Source of the DNA: Cavia porcellus
Taxonomy: Eukaryota > Chordata > Mammalia > Rodentia > Caviidae
DNA: 64,000 bases
Assembly: GCF_034190915.1 (NCBI RefSeq)
Contig: NW_026947501.1
Coordinates: 6,262,001 to 6,326,000, forward strand
Reading direction: 5' to 3'
In this document: piece by piece, positions 48,870-62,154 of the stretch
Numbering within the stretch: the first letter of the stretch is position 1
How the letters are laid out: each line of letters opens with the position of its first letter
Translations under genes and position numbers: made by a program
Notes under the pieces: generated by a model
The model's database searches: none
What the model was told of the DNA's origin: nothing
Seen by the model: the letters and a program-made list of their open reading frames with translations, nothing else

Positions 48870-51800
48870 TCAGAATGGGGAGGTCAGGAAACATGCATTG
48901 GCAATGTAGGATAGGTTTCTGAAAAACATCGCCAGGTGTTGCGCATTGTAAGGCTTTATAACAGGCCATTCACTAGAAGCAGTGAGAAAAACATCACCGG
49001 GTGGTGTGAATCGGAGGGCCTGAATTAGAATAGGCAGTGAGTGGCAATGTAGCATAGAGAAAATCGCCACGGGGTGGTCAGCATGGGGAGGTCAGGAAAC
49101 ATGCAGTGGGAATGTAGGATAGGTTTCTGAAACTTATCGCGGGGTGCTGCGCATTGTAAGGGTTTCTAACAGGCCATTCACTACATGAAGTGAGAAAAAC
49201 ATCACAGGGTGGTTTGAATCGGAGGGCCTGAATCAAGATAGACAGTGAGTGGCAATGTCAGCTGGAGAAAAGCACCACGGGGTGGTTAGCATGTGGATGT
49301 CAGGAAACATGCAGTGGCAATGTAGGATAGGTTTCTGAAAAACATCGTGGGTGGTGAGTATTGTAAGGCTTTCTAACAGGCCATTCACTAGTAGGAGTGA
49401 GAAATACATCATGGTGTGGTGTGAATCGGAAGGCATGCATAAAGATAGACAGTGAGTGTCAATGTAGGATCGAGAAAAGCACCACGGGTTGGTGAGCATG
49501 TGGAGGTCAGGAAACATGCAATGGCAATGTAGGATAGGTTTCTGAAAAACATCGCAGGGTGGTGCGCATACTAAGGATTTCTAACATGCCATTCACAAGT
49601 AGGAGTGAAAAAAAATCACGGGATTGTTTGAATCAGAGGGCCTGAATTAGGATAGGCTGTGAGTGGCAATGTAAGATGGAGAAAAGCACCAGGGGTTTGT
49701 CAGCATGGGGAGGCAAGAAAACATGCAGTGGCAATGTAGAATAGGTTTCTGATAAACATCGCTGGGTGGTGTGCATTGTAAGGGTTTCTAACAGGCCATT
49801 CACTAGTAGGAGTGAGAACAACATCATGGGGTGGTGTGAATTGGAGGGCCTGAATTAGGATAGGCATTGAGTGGCAATGTAGGATTGAGAAAAGCACCAC
49901 AGGGTGGTCAGCAGGGGGAGGTGAGGAAACATGCAGTGGCAATGTAGGATAGGTTTCGGGAAAAAAAGGTGGGGTAGTGCGCATTGTAAGGCTTTCTAAC
50001 AGGGCATTCACTACTAGGAGTGAGCAAAACATAACGGGGTGGTGTGAATCGGAGGGCCTGAATTAGAATAGGCAGTGAGTGGCAATGCAGGACAGAGAAA
50101 ATCACCATGGTGTGGTCAGCATGGGGAGGTCACAAACATGCATTGTCAATGTAGGATAGGTTTCTGAAAAACATCGCGGGGTGGTGCGCATCGTAACGGT
50201 TTCTAACAGGCCATTCACTAGTAGGAGTGAGTACAACATCACAGCATGGTTTGAATCAGAGGGCCTGAATCAGGATAGGCAGTGAGTGGCAATGTAGGAT
50301 GGAGAAAAGCACCACGGTGTGGTCAGCATGAGGAGGTCAGGAAACATTCAGTGTCAATGTAGGATAGGTTTCTGAAAAACATCGTGGGTGGTGAGTATTG
50401 TAATGGTTTCTAACAGGGCATTCACTGGAAGGAGTGAGAAAAAGATCACGGGGTGGTGTGACTCGAAGGGCCTGAATTATGATAGGCAGTGTGTGGCAAT
50501 GTAGGAAGGAGAAAAGCACCATGGGGTGGTCAGCATGGGGAGGTCAGGAAACATGCAGTAGCAATGTAGGACAGCTTTCTGAAAAACATCGGGGGGTGGT
50601 GCGCATTGTTAGTGTTTCTAACAAGCCATTCACTAGGAGAAGTGATAAAAACATCACAGGGTGGTGTGAATCGGAGGGCCTGAATCAGGATAGGCAGTGA
50701 GTGGCAATGTAGAATGGAGAAAAGCACCATGGCGTGGTCAAGATGGTGAGGTCAGGAAACATGCAGTGGCAATGTAGGAGAGGTTTCTGAAAAACATCGC
50801 CGGGTGGTGCGAATTGTAAGGCTTTCTAACAGAGCATTCACTAGTAGGAGTGAGAAAAACATCATGGGGTGGTGTGAATCGGAGGGCTTGAATTTGGATA
50901 GGCAGTGAGTGCTAACGTAAAATGGAGAAAAACACCTCGGTGTGGTCAGTATGGTGAGGTGAGGAAACATGCAGTGGCAATGTAGGATAGGTTTCTGGAA
51001 AACATCGCGGGGTAGTGCGCATTATAAGGGTTTCTAAAAGGCCATTCACTAGTAGGAGTGAGAAAAATATAACGGAGTGGTGTGAATCGGAGGGCCTGAT
51101 TCAGGATAGGCAGTGAGTGGCAATGTAGGATGGAGAAAAGCACCATGGCGTGGTCAAGATGGTGAGGTCAGGAAACATGCAGTGGCAATGTAGGATAGGT
51201 TTCTGAAAAACATCGGGGGGTGGGGCTCATTGTAAGGGTTTCTAACAGGCCATTCACTAGTAGCAGTGAGAAATACATCATCTTGTGGTGTGAATCTGAG
51301 GGCCTGAATCAAGATAGACAGTGAGTGGCAATGTCGGATGGAGAAAAGCACAACGGGGTGGTCAGCATGGGGAGGTCAGGAAACATGTAGTAGCAATGTA
51401 GGATAGGTTTCTGAAAAACATGGCGGGGTGGTGCTCATTGCAAGGGTTTCTAAAAGGCCTTTAACTAGTAGGAGTGAGAAATGCATCATGGTGTGGTGTG
51501 AATCATGGGGGCCTGCATTAGAATAAGCATTGAGTGTCAATGCAGGATGGAGAAAAGCACCACAGGGTGGTCCGCATGGGGAGGTGAGGAACCATGCAAT
51601 GGCAATGTAGGATAGGTTTCTGAAAAAAAAATGTGGGGTGGAGTGCATTGTAAGTGTTTCTAACAGGCCATTCACTAGTAAGATTGAGAAAAACATCACG
51701 GGGTGGTGTGAATCGGAAAGCCTGAATTAGGATAGGCAGTGAGTGCAATGTAGGATGGAGAAAAGCACCACGGGGTGGTCAGCATGTGGAGGTTAGGAAA

Positions 51801-52607
51801 CATGCATTGGCAATGTAGGATACGTTTCTGAAAAACATCGCCGGGTGTTGCGCATTGTAAGGCTGTCTAACAGGCCATTCACTAGAAGGAGTGAAAAAAA
51901 AATCACGGGGTGGTGTAAATTGGAGGGCCTGAATTAGTATATGCAGTGAGTGGCAATGAAGAATGCAGAAAAGCACCACGGGGTGGTCAACATGGGGAGG
52001 TCAGGAAACATGCAATGGCAATGTTGGATAGGTTTCTGAAAAACATTGCGGGGTGGTGCGCATTGTAAGGCTTTCTAACAAGCCATTCACAAGTAGGAGT
52101 ATAAAAACATGACGGGGTGGTGTGAATCGGAGTGCCTGAATTAGGATAGGCAGTGAGTGGCAATGTAGAATGGAGAAAAGCACCACGGGTTGGTGAGCAT
52201 GGTGAGGTCAGGAAACATGCGATGGCAATGTAGGAAAGGTTTCTGAAAAACATCGCAGGTGTTGTGCATTGTAAGTGTTTCTAACAGGCCATTCACTAGT
52301 AGGAGTGAGAAAAACATCACGGGGTGGTTTGTATCAGATGCTCTGAATTAGGATAAGCAGTGAGTGGCAATGTAAAATGGAAAAAACACCACGGAGTGGT
52401 CAGCATGGGGAGGTCAGGAAACATGCGGTGGCAATGTAGGATAGGATTCTGAAAAACATTGCGTGGTGGTGCGCAATGTAAGGGTTTCAAACAGGCCATT
52501 CACTAGTAGGAGTGAGAAAAACATCACGGGGTGGTGTGAATCAGATGTTCTGAATTAGGATAGGCAGTGAGTGGCAATGTATGATGGAGAAAATCAACAC
52601 AGGGTGG
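48870..52607 (+). repeat. HOR unit L (3738 bp), triplet 1
   Basis: The unit begins like S through the A-run and AGTGAGTACAACATC monomers. From about 50,290 to 51,990 it then carries about eight extra monomers before rejoining the S order at the GAGTATAAAAACATG monomer. The extra block holds the GTGTGACTCGAAGGG, GTGCGCATTGTTAGTG, AGCATTCACTAGTAGGAGTG, ATATAACGGAGTGG, G-tract, AAATGCATCATGGTG and GAAAAAAAAATCACGGGG types. The same types occur in 27.2-29.1 and 32.6-33.8 kb, so the block was already present in the older array. L equals S plus 1664 bp. Confidence 0.88.
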
Positions 52608-54681
52608 TCAGAATGGGGAGGTCAGGAAACATGCATTGGCAATGTAGGATAGGTTTCTGAAAAACATCGCCGGGTGTTGCGCATTGTAAGGCTTTATAAC
52701 AGGCCATTCACTAGAAGCAGTGAGAAAAACATCACCGGGTGGTGTGAATCGGAGGGCCTGAATTAGAATAGGCAGTGAGTGGCAATGTAGCATAGAGAAA
52801 AGCGCCACGGGGTGGTCAGCATGGGGAGGTCAGGAAACATGCAGTGGGAATATAGGATAGGTTTCTGAAACTTATCGCGGGGTGCTGCGCATTGTAAGGG
52901 TTTCTAACAGGCCATTCACTACATGAAGTGAGAAAAACATCACAGGGTGGTTTGAATCGGAGGGCCTGAATCAAGATAGACAGTGAGTGGCAATGTCAGC
53001 TGGAGAAAAGCACCACGGGGTGGTTAGCATGTGGATGTCAGGAAACATGCAGTGGCAATGTAGGATAGGTTTCTGAAAAACATCGTGGGTGGTGAGTATT
53101 GTAAGGCTTTCTAACAGGCCATTCACTAGTAGGAGTGAGAAATACATCATGGTGTGGTGTGAATCGGAAGGCATGCATAAAGATAGACAGTGAGTGTCAA
53201 TGTAGGATCGAGAAAAGCACCACGGGTTGGTGAGCATGTGGAGGTCAGGAAACATGCAATGGCAATGTAGGATAGGTTTCTGAAAAACATCGCAGGGTGG
53301 TGCGCATACTAAGCATTTCTAACATGGCATTCACAAGTAGGAGTGAAAAAAAATCACGGGATGGTTTGAATCAGAGGGCCTGAATTAGGATAGGCTGTGA
53401 GTGGCAATGTAAGATGGAGAAAAGCACCAGGGGTTTGTCAGCATGGGGAGGCAAGAAAACATGCAGTGGCAATGTAGAATAGGTTTCTGATAAACATCGC
53501 TGGGTGGTGCGCATTGTAAGGGTTTCTAACAGGCCATTCACTAGTAGGAGTGAGAACAACATCATGGGGTGGTGTGAATTGGAGGGCCTGAATTAGGATA
53601 GGCATTGAGTGGCAATGTAGGATGGAGAAAAGCACCACAGGGTGGTCAGCAGGGGGAGGTGAGGAAACATGCAGTGGCAATGTAGGATAGGTTTCGGGGA
53701 AAAAAAGTGGGGTAGTGCGCATTGTAAGGCTTTCTAACAGGGCATTCACTACTAGGAGTGAGCAAAACATAACGGGGTGGTGTGAATCGGAGGGCCTGAA
53801 TTAGAATAGGCAGTGAGTGGCAATGCAGGATAGAGAGAATCACCATGGTGTGGTCAGCATGGGGAGGTCACAAACATGCAGTGTCAATGTAGGATAGGTT
53901 TCTGAAAAACATCGCAGGGTGGTGCGCATCGTAACGGTTTCTAACAGGCCATTCACTAGTAGGAGTGAGTACAACATCACAGCATGGTTTGAATCAGAGG
54001 GCCTGAATCAGGATAGGCAGTGAGTGGCAATGTAGGAAGGAGAAAAGCACCACGGTGTGGTCAGCATGGGGAGGTCAGGAAACATGCAATGGCAATGTTG
54101 GATAGGTTTCTGAAAAACATTGCGGGGTGGTGCGCATTGTAAGGCTTTCTAACAAGCCATTCACAAGTAGGAGTATAAAAACATCATGGGGTGGTGTGAA
54201 TCGGAGTGCCTGAATTAGGATAGGCAGTGAGTGGCAATGTAGAATGGAGAAAAGCACCACGGGTTGGTGAGCATGGTGAGGTCAGGAAACATGCGATGGC
54301 AATGTAGGAAAGGTTTCTGAAAAACATCGCAGGTGTTGTGCATTGTAAGTGTTTCTAACAGGCCATTCACTAGTAGGAGTGAGAAAAACATCACGGGGTG
54401 GTTTGTATCAGATGCTCTGAATTAGGATAGGCAGTGAGTGGCAATGTAAAATGGAAAAAACACCACGGAGTGGTCAGCATGGGGAGGTCAGGAAACATGC
54501 GGTGGCAATGTAGGATAGGATTCTGAAAAACATTGCGTGGTGGTGCGCAATGTAAGGGTTTCAAACAGGCCATTCACTAGTAGGAGTGAGAAAAACATCA
54601 CGGGGTGGTGTGAATCAGATGTTCTGAATTAGGATAGGCAGTGAGTGGCAAAGTATGATGGAGAAAATCACCACAGGGTGG
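52608..54681 (+). repeat. HOR unit S1 (2074 bp), triplet 2
   Basis: Equivalent of 44722-46795 at offset 7886, sharing GTGGGAATATAGG near 52844, the CATTTCTAACATGGCATTC word near 53313 and the CAGCAGGGGGAGGTGAGG variant. It differs at a few bases such as TTCTGATAAAC where triplet 1 has TTCTGTTAAAC. Confidence 0.87.
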
Positions 54682-56755
54682 TCAGAATGGGGAGGTCAGG
54701 AAACATGCATTGGCAATGTAGGATAGGTTTCTGAAAAACATCGCCGGGTGTTGTGCATTGTAAGGCTTTATAACAGGCCATTCACTAGAAGCAGTGAGAA
54801 AAACATCACCGGGTGGTGTGAATCGGAGGGCCTGAATTAGAATAGGCAGTGAGTGGCAATGTAGCATAGAGAAAAGCGCCACGGGGTGGTCAGCATGGGG
54901 AGGTCAGGAAACATGCAGTGGGAATGTAGGATAGGTTTCTGAAACTTATCGCGGGGTGCTGCGCATTGTAAGGGTTTCTAACAGGCCATTCACTACATGA
55001 AGTGAGAAAAACATCACAGGGTGGTTTGAATCGGAGGGCCTGAATCAAGATAGACAGTGAGTGGCAATGTCAGCTGGAGAAAAGCACCACGGGGTGGTTA
55101 GCATGTGGATGTCAGGAAACATGCAGTGGCAATGTAGGATAGGTTTCTGAAAAACATCGTGGGTGGTGAGTATTGTAAGGCTTTCTAACAGGCCATTCAC
55201 TAGTAGGAGTGAGAAATACATCATGGTGTGGTGTGAATCGGAAGGCATGCATAAAGATAGACAGTGAGTGTCAATGTAGGATCGAGAAAAGCACCACGGG
55301 TTGGTGAGCATGTGGAGGTCAGGAAACATGCAATGGCAATGTAGGATAGGTTTCTGAAAAACATCGCAGGGTGGTGCGCATACTAAGCATTTCTTACATG
55401 CCATTCACAAGTAGGAGTGAAAAAAAATCACGGGATGGTTTGAATCAGAGGGCCTGAATTAGGATAGGCTGTGAGTGGCAATGTAAGATGGAGAAAAGCA
55501 CCAGGGGTTTGTCAGCATGGGGAGGCAAGAAAACATGCAGTGGCAATGTAGAATAGGTTTCTGTTAAACATCGCTGGGTGGTGCGCATTGTAAGGGTTTC
55601 TAACAGGCCATTCACTAGTAGGAGTGAGAACAACATCATGGGGTGGTGTGAATTGGAGGGCCTGAATTAGGATAGGCATTGAGTGGCAATGTAGGATGGA
55701 GAAAAGCACCACAGGGTGGTCAGCATGGGGAGGTGAGGAAACATGCAGTGGCAATGTAGGATAGGTTTCGGGAAAAAAAAGTGGGGTAGTGCGCATTGTA
55801 AGGCTTTCTAACAGGGCATTCACTACTAGGAGTGAGCAAAACATAACGGGGTGGTGTGAATCGGAGGGCCTGAATTAGAATAGGCAGTGAGTGGCAATGC
55901 AGGATAGAGAGAATCACCATGGTGTGGTCAGCATGGGGAGGTCACAAACATGCAGTGTCAATGTAGGATAGGTTTCTGAAAAACATCGCGGGGTGGTGCG
56001 CATCGTAACGGTTTCTAACAGGCCATTCACTAGTAGGAGTGAGTACAACATCACAGCATGGTTTGAATCAGAGGGCCTGAATCAGGATAGGCAGTGAGTG
56101 GCAATGTAGGATGGAGAAAAGCACCACGGTGTGGTCAGCATGGGGAGGTCAGGAAACATGCAATGGCAATGTTGGATAGGTTTCTGAAAAACATTGCGGG
56201 GTGGTGCGCATTGTAAGGCTTTCTAACAATCCATTCACAAGTAGGAGTATAAAAACATCACGGGGTGGTGTGAATCGGAGTGCCTGAATTAGGATAGGCA
56301 GTGAGTGGCAATGTAGAATGGAGAAAAGCACCACGGGTTGGTGAGCATGGTGAGGTCAGGAAACATGCGATGGCAATGTAGGAAAGGTTTCTGAAAAACA
56401 TCGCAGGTGTTGTGCATTGTAAGTGTTTCTAACAGGCCATTCACTAGTAGGAGTGAGAAAAACATCACGGGGTGGTTTGTATCAGATGCTCTGAATTAGG
56501 ATAGGCAGTGAGTGGCAATGTAAAATGGAAAAAACACCACGGATTGGTCAGCATGGGGAGGTCAGGAAACATGCGGTGGCAATGTAGGATAGGATTCTGA
56601 AAAACATTGCGTGGTGGTGCGCAATGTAAGGGTTTCAAACAGGCCATTCACTAGTAGGAGTGAGAAAAACATCACGGGGTGGTGTGAATCAGATGTTCTG
56701 AATTAGGATAGGCAGTGAGTGGCAAAGTATGATGGAGAAAATCACCACAGGGTGG
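54682..56755 (+). repeat. HOR unit S2 (2074 bp), triplet 2
   Basis: Equivalent of 46796-48869 at offset 7886, with the shared variant TCTAACAATCCATTCACAAG near 56223 and TTTCGGGAAAAAAAAGTGG near 55766. A private T in TTTCTTACATG near 55391 distinguishes it from other units. Confidence 0.87.
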
Positions 56756-57792
56756 TCAGAATGGGGAGGTCAGGAAACATGCATTGGCAATGTAGGATAG
56801 GTTTCTGAAAAACATCGCCGGGTGTTGCGCATTGTAAGGCTTTATAACAGGCCATTCACTAGAAGCAGTGAGAAAAACATCACCGGGTGGTGTGAATCGG
56901 AGGGCCTGAATTAGAATAGGCAGTGAGTGGCAATGTAGCATAGAGAAAATCGCCACGGGGTGGTCAGCATGGGGAGGTCAGGAAACATGCAGTGGGAATG
57001 TAGGATAGGTTTCTGAAACTTATCGCGGGGTGCTGCGCATTGTAAGGGTTTCTAACAGGCCATTCACTACATGAAGTGAGAAAAACATCACAGGGTGGTT
57101 TGAATCGGAGGGCCTGAATCAAGATAGACAGTGAGTGGCAATGTCAGCTGGAGAAAAGCACCACGGGGTGGTTAGCATGTGGATGTCAGGAAACATGCAG
57201 TGGCAATGTAGGATAGGTTTCTGAAAAACATCGTGGGTGGTGAGTATTGTAAGGCTTTCTAACAGGCCATTCACTAGTAGGAGTGAGAAATACATCATGG
57301 TGTGGTGTGAATCGGAAGGCATGCATAAAGATAGACAGTGAGTGTCAATGTAGGATCGAGAAAAGCACCACGGGTTGGTGAGCATGTGGAGGTCAGGAAA
57401 CATGCAATGGCAATGTAGGATAGGTTTCTGAAAAACATCGCAGGGTGGTGCGCATACTAAGGATTTCTAACATGCCATTCACAAGTAGGAGTGAAAAAAA
57501 ATCACGGGATTGTTTGAATCAGAGGGCCTGAATTAGGATAGGCTGTGAGTGGCAATGTAAGATGGAGAAAAGCACCAGGGGTTTGTCAGCATGGGGAGGC
57601 AAGAAAACATGCAGTGGCAATGTAGAATAGGTTTCTGATAAACATCGCTGGGTGGTGCGCATTGTAAGGGTTTCTAACAGGCCATTCACTAGTAGGAGTG
57701 AGAACAACATCATGGGGTGGTGTGAATTGGAGGGCCTGAATTAGGATAGGCATTGAGTGCAATGTAGGATGGAGAAAAGCACCACAGGGTGG

Positions 57793-59455
57793 TCAGCAGG
57801 GGGAGGTGAGGAAACATGCAGTGGCAATGTAGGATAGGTTTCGGGAAAAAAAGGTGGGGTAGTGCGCATTGTAAGGCTTTCTAACAGGGCATTCACTACT
57901 AGGAGTGAGCAAAACATAAAGGGGTGGTGTGAATCGGAGGGCCTGAATTAGAATAGGCAGTGAGTGGCAATGCAGGACAGAGAAAATCACCATGGTGTGG
58001 TCAGCATGGGGAGGTCACAAACATGCAGTGTCAATGTAGGATAGGTTTCTGAAAAACATCGCGGGGTGGTGCGCATCGTAACGGTTTCTAACAGGCCATT
58101 CACTAGTAGGAGTGAGTACAACATCACAGCATGGTTTGAATCAGAGGGCCTGAATCAGGATAGGCAGTGAGTGGCAATGTAGGATGGAGAAAAGCACCAC
58201 GGTGTGGTCAGCATGAGGAGGTCAGGAAACATTCAGTGTCAATGTAGGATAGGTTTCTGAAAAACATCGTGGGTGGTGAGTATTGTAATGGTTTCTAACA
58301 GGGCATTCACTGGAAGGAGTGAGAAAAAGATCACGGGGTGGTGTGACTCGAAGGGCCTGAATTATGATAGGCAGTGTGTGGCAATGTAGGAAGGAGAAAA
58401 GCACCATGGGGTGGTCAGCATGGGGAGGTCAGGAAACATGCAGTAGCAATGTAAGACAGCTTTCTGAAAAACATCGGGGGGTGGTGCGCATTGTTAGTGT
58501 TTCTAACAAGCCATTCACTTGGAGAAGTGATAAAAACATCACAGGGTGGTGTGAATCGGAGGGCCTGAATCAGGATAGGCAGTGAGTGGCAATGTAGAAT
58601 GGAGAAAAGCACCATGGCGTGGTCAAGATGGTGAGGTCAGGAAACATGCAGTGGCAATGTAGGAGAGGTTTCTGAAAAACATCGCCGGGTGGTGCGAATT
58701 GTAAGGCTTTCTAACAGAGCATTCACTAGTAGGAGTGAGAAAAACATCATGGGGTGGTGTGAATCGGAGGGCTTGAATTTGGATAGGCAGTGAGTGCTAA
58801 CGTAAAATGGAGAAAAGCACCTCGGTGTGGTCAGTATGGTGAGGTGAGGAAACATGCAGTGGCAATGTAGGATAGGTTTCTGGAAAACATCGCGGGGTAG
58901 TGCGCATTATAAGGGTTTCTAAAAGGCCATTCACTAGTAGGAGTGAGAAAAATATAACGGAGTGGTGTGAATCGGAGGGCCTGATTCAGGATAGGCAGTG
59001 AGTGCCAATGTAGGATGGAGAAAAGCACCATGGCGTGGTCAAGATGGTGAGGTCAGGAAACATGCAGTGGCAATGTAGGATAGGTTTCTGAAAAACATCG
59101 GGGGGTGGGGCTCATTGTAAGGGTTTCTAACAGGCCATTCACTAGTAGCAGTGAGAAATACATCATCTTGTGGTGTGAATCTGAGGGCCTGAATCAAGAT
59201 AGACAGTGAGTGGCAATGTCGGATGGAAAAAAGCACAACGGGGTGGTCAGCATGGGGAGGTCAGGAAACATGTAGTAGCAATGTAGGATAGGTTTCTGAA
59301 AAACATGGCGGGGTGGTGCTCATTGCAAGGGTTTCTAAAAGGCCTTTAACTAGTAGGAGTGAGAAATGCATCATGGTGTGGTGTGAATCATGGGGGCCTG
59401 AATTAGGATAAGCATTGAGTGTCAATGCAGGATGGAGAAAAGCACCACAGGGTGG
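57793..59455 (+). repeat. 1663-bp tandem duplication inside extended L, copy 1
   Basis: The A-run monomer (TTTCGGGAAAAAAAGGTGG near 57840) and the seven following monomers recur 1663 bp later in the same order. Copy 1 has private changes such as CACTTGGAGAAGTG near 58517 and CATAAAGGGGTGG near 57914. Confidence 0.9.
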
Positions 59456-61118
59456 TCAGCAGGGGGAGGTGAGGAAACATGCAGTGGCAATGTAGGATAG
59501 GTTTCGGGAAAAAAAGGTGGGGTAGTGCGCATTGTAAGGCTTTCTAACAGGCCATTCACTACTAGGAGTGAGCAAAACATAACGGGGTGGTGTGAATCGG
59601 AGGGCCTGAATTAGAATAGGCAGTGAGTGGCAATGCAGGACAGAGAAAATCACCATGGTGTGGTCAGCATGGGGAGGTCACAAACATGCAGTGTCAATGT
59701 AGGATAGGTTTCTGAAAAACATCGCGGGGTGGTGCGCATCGTAACGGTTTCTAACAGGCCATTCACTAGTAGGAGTGAGTACAACATCACAGCATGGTTT
59801 GAATCAGAGGGCCTGAATCAGGATAGGCAGTGAGTGGCAATGTAGGATGGAGAAAAGCACCACGGTGTGGTCAGCATGAGGAGGTCAGGAAACATTCAGT
59901 GTCAATGTAGGATAGGTTTCTGAAAAACATCGTGGGTGGTGAGTATTGTAAGGGTTTCTAACAGGGCATTCACTGGAAGGAGTGAGAAAAAGATCACGGG
60001 GTGGTGTGACTCGAAGGGCCTGAATTATGATAGGCAGTGTGTGGCAATGTAGGAAGGAGAAAAGCACCATGGGGTGGTCAGCATGGGGAGGTCAGGAAAC
60101 ATGCAGTAGCAATGTAGGACAGCTTTCTGAAAAACATCGGGGGGTGGTGCACATTGTTAGTGTTTCTAACAAGCCATTCACTAGGAGAAGTGATAAAAAC
60201 ATCACAGGGTGGTGTGAATCGGAGGGCCTGAATCAGGATAGGCAGTGAGTGGCAATGTAGAATGGAGAAAAGCACCATGGCGTGGTCAAGATGGTGAGGT
60301 CAGGAAACATGCAGTGGCAATGTAGGAGAGGTTTCTGAAAAACATCGCCGGGTGGTGCGAATTGTAAGGCTTTCTAACAGAGCATTCACTAGTAGGAGTG
60401 AGAAAAACATCATGGGGTGGTGTGAATCGGAGGGCTTGAATTTGGATAGGCAGTGAGTGCTAACGTAAAATGGAGAAAAGCACCTCGGTGTGGTCAGTAT
60501 GGTGAGGTGAGGAAACATGCAGTGGCAATGTAGGATAGGTTTCTGGAAAACATCGCGGGGTAGTGCGCATTATAAGGGTTTCTAAAAGGCCATTCACTAG
60601 TAGGAGTGAGAAAAATATAACGGAGTGGTGTGAATCGGAGGGCCTGATTCAGGATAGGCAGTGAGTGGCAATGTAGGATGGAGAAAAGCACCATGGCGTG
60701 GTCAAGATGGTGAGGTCAGGAAACATGCAGTGGCAATGTAGGATAGGTTTCTGAAAAACATCGGGGGGTGGGGCTCATTGTAAGGGTTTCTAACAGGCCA
60801 TTCACTAGTAGCAGTGAGAAATACATCATCTTGTGGTGTGAATCTGAGGGCCTGAATCAAGATAGACAGTGAGTGGCAATGTCGGATGGAGAAAAGCACA
60901 ACGGGGTGGTCAGCATGGGGAGGTCAGGAAACATGTAGTAGCAATGTAGGATAGGTTTCTGAAAAACATGGCGGGGTGGTGCTCATTGCAAGGGTTTCTA
61001 AAAGGCCTTTAACTAGTAGGAGTGAGAAATGCATCATGGTGTGGTGTGAATCATGGGGGCCTGCATTAGAATAAGCATTGAGTGTCAATGCAGGATGGAG
61101 AAAAGCACCACAGGGTGG
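59456..61118 (+). repeat. 1663-bp tandem duplication inside extended L, copy 2
   Basis: This matches copy 1 at offset 1663 (for example the GTGTGACTCGAAGGG monomer near 58343 and 60006). The join lies between about 59,400 and 59,456. There a monomer starting in the AATCATGGGGGCCTG type switches to the CAGCAGGGGGAGGTGAGG type. Elsewhere (51,570 and 61,118) the first type continues into GGTCCGCATGGGG. Confidence 0.9.
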
Positions 61119-62154
61119 TCCGCATGGGGAGGTGAGGAACCATGCAATGGCAATGTAGGATAGGTTTCTGAAAAAAAAATGTGGGGTGGAGTGCATTGTA
61201 AGTGTTTCTAACAGGCCATTCACTAGTAAGAGTGAGAAAAACATCACGGGGTGGTGTGAATCGGAAAGCCTGAATTAGGATAGGCAGTGAGTGCAATGTA
61301 GGATGGAGAAAAGCACCACGGGGTGGTCAGCATGTGGAGGTTAGGAAACATGCATTGACAATGTAGGATACGTTTCTGAAAAACATCGCCGGGTGTTGCG
61401 CATTGTAAGGCTGTCTAACAGGCCATTCACTAGAAGGAGTGAAAAAAAAATCACGGGGTGGTGTAAATTGGAGGGCCTGAATTAGTATAGGCAGTGAGTG
61501 GCAATGAAGAATGCAGAAAAGCACCACGGGGTGGTCAACATGGGGAGGTCAGGAAACATGCAATGGCAATGTTGGATAGGTTTCTGAAAAACATTGCGGG
61601 GTGGTGCGCATTGTAAGGCTTTCTAACAAGCCATTCAAAAGTAGGAGTATAAAAACGTCACGGGTGGTGTGAATAGGAGTGCCTGAATTAGGATAGGCAG
61701 TGAGTGGCAATGTAGAATGGAGAAAAGCACCACGGGTTCGTGAGCATGGTGAGGTCAGGAAACATGCGATGGCAATGTAGGAAAGGTTTCTGAAAAACAT
61801 CGCAGGTGTTGTGCATTGTAAGTGTTTCTAACAGGCCATTCACTAGTAAGAGTGAGAAAAACATCACGGGGTGGTTTGTATCAGATGCTCTGAATTAGGA
61901 TAGGCAGTGAGTGGCAATGTAAAATGGAAAAAACACCGCGGAGTGGTCAGCATGGGGAGGTCAGGAAACATGCGGTGGCAATGTAGGATAGGATTCTGAA
62001 AAACATTGCGTGGTGGTGCGCAATGTAAGGGTTTCAAACAGGCCATTCACTAGTAGGAGTGAGAAAAACATCACGGGGTGGTGTGAATCAGATGTTCTGA
62101 ATTAGGATAGGCAGTGAGTGGCAAAGTATGATGGAGAAAATCACCACAGGGTGG

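Larger units (their letters stand above)
44722..52607 (+). repeat. Second-level HOR: S-S-L triplet 1 (7886 bp)
   Basis: The three units above recur in the same order starting at 52608, exactly 7886 bp later. Matching is position-specific: first units match first units better than second units by private bases, and likewise for the second and third. The triplet was therefore duplicated as a block, over and above the 2074-bp periodicity. Confidence 0.85.
56756..62154 (+). repeat. HOR unit extended L (5399 bp), triplet 2
   Basis: Equivalent of the L unit at 48870 with offset 7886 in its left part (to about 59,400) and 9548 in its right part (from about 60,924). The extra 1661-1663 bp come from an internal tandem duplication of eight monomers. 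The unit closes with the AAAGTAGGAGTATAAAAACG monomer (near 61638), a variant otherwise seen near 34110 and 44204. Confidence 0.87.
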
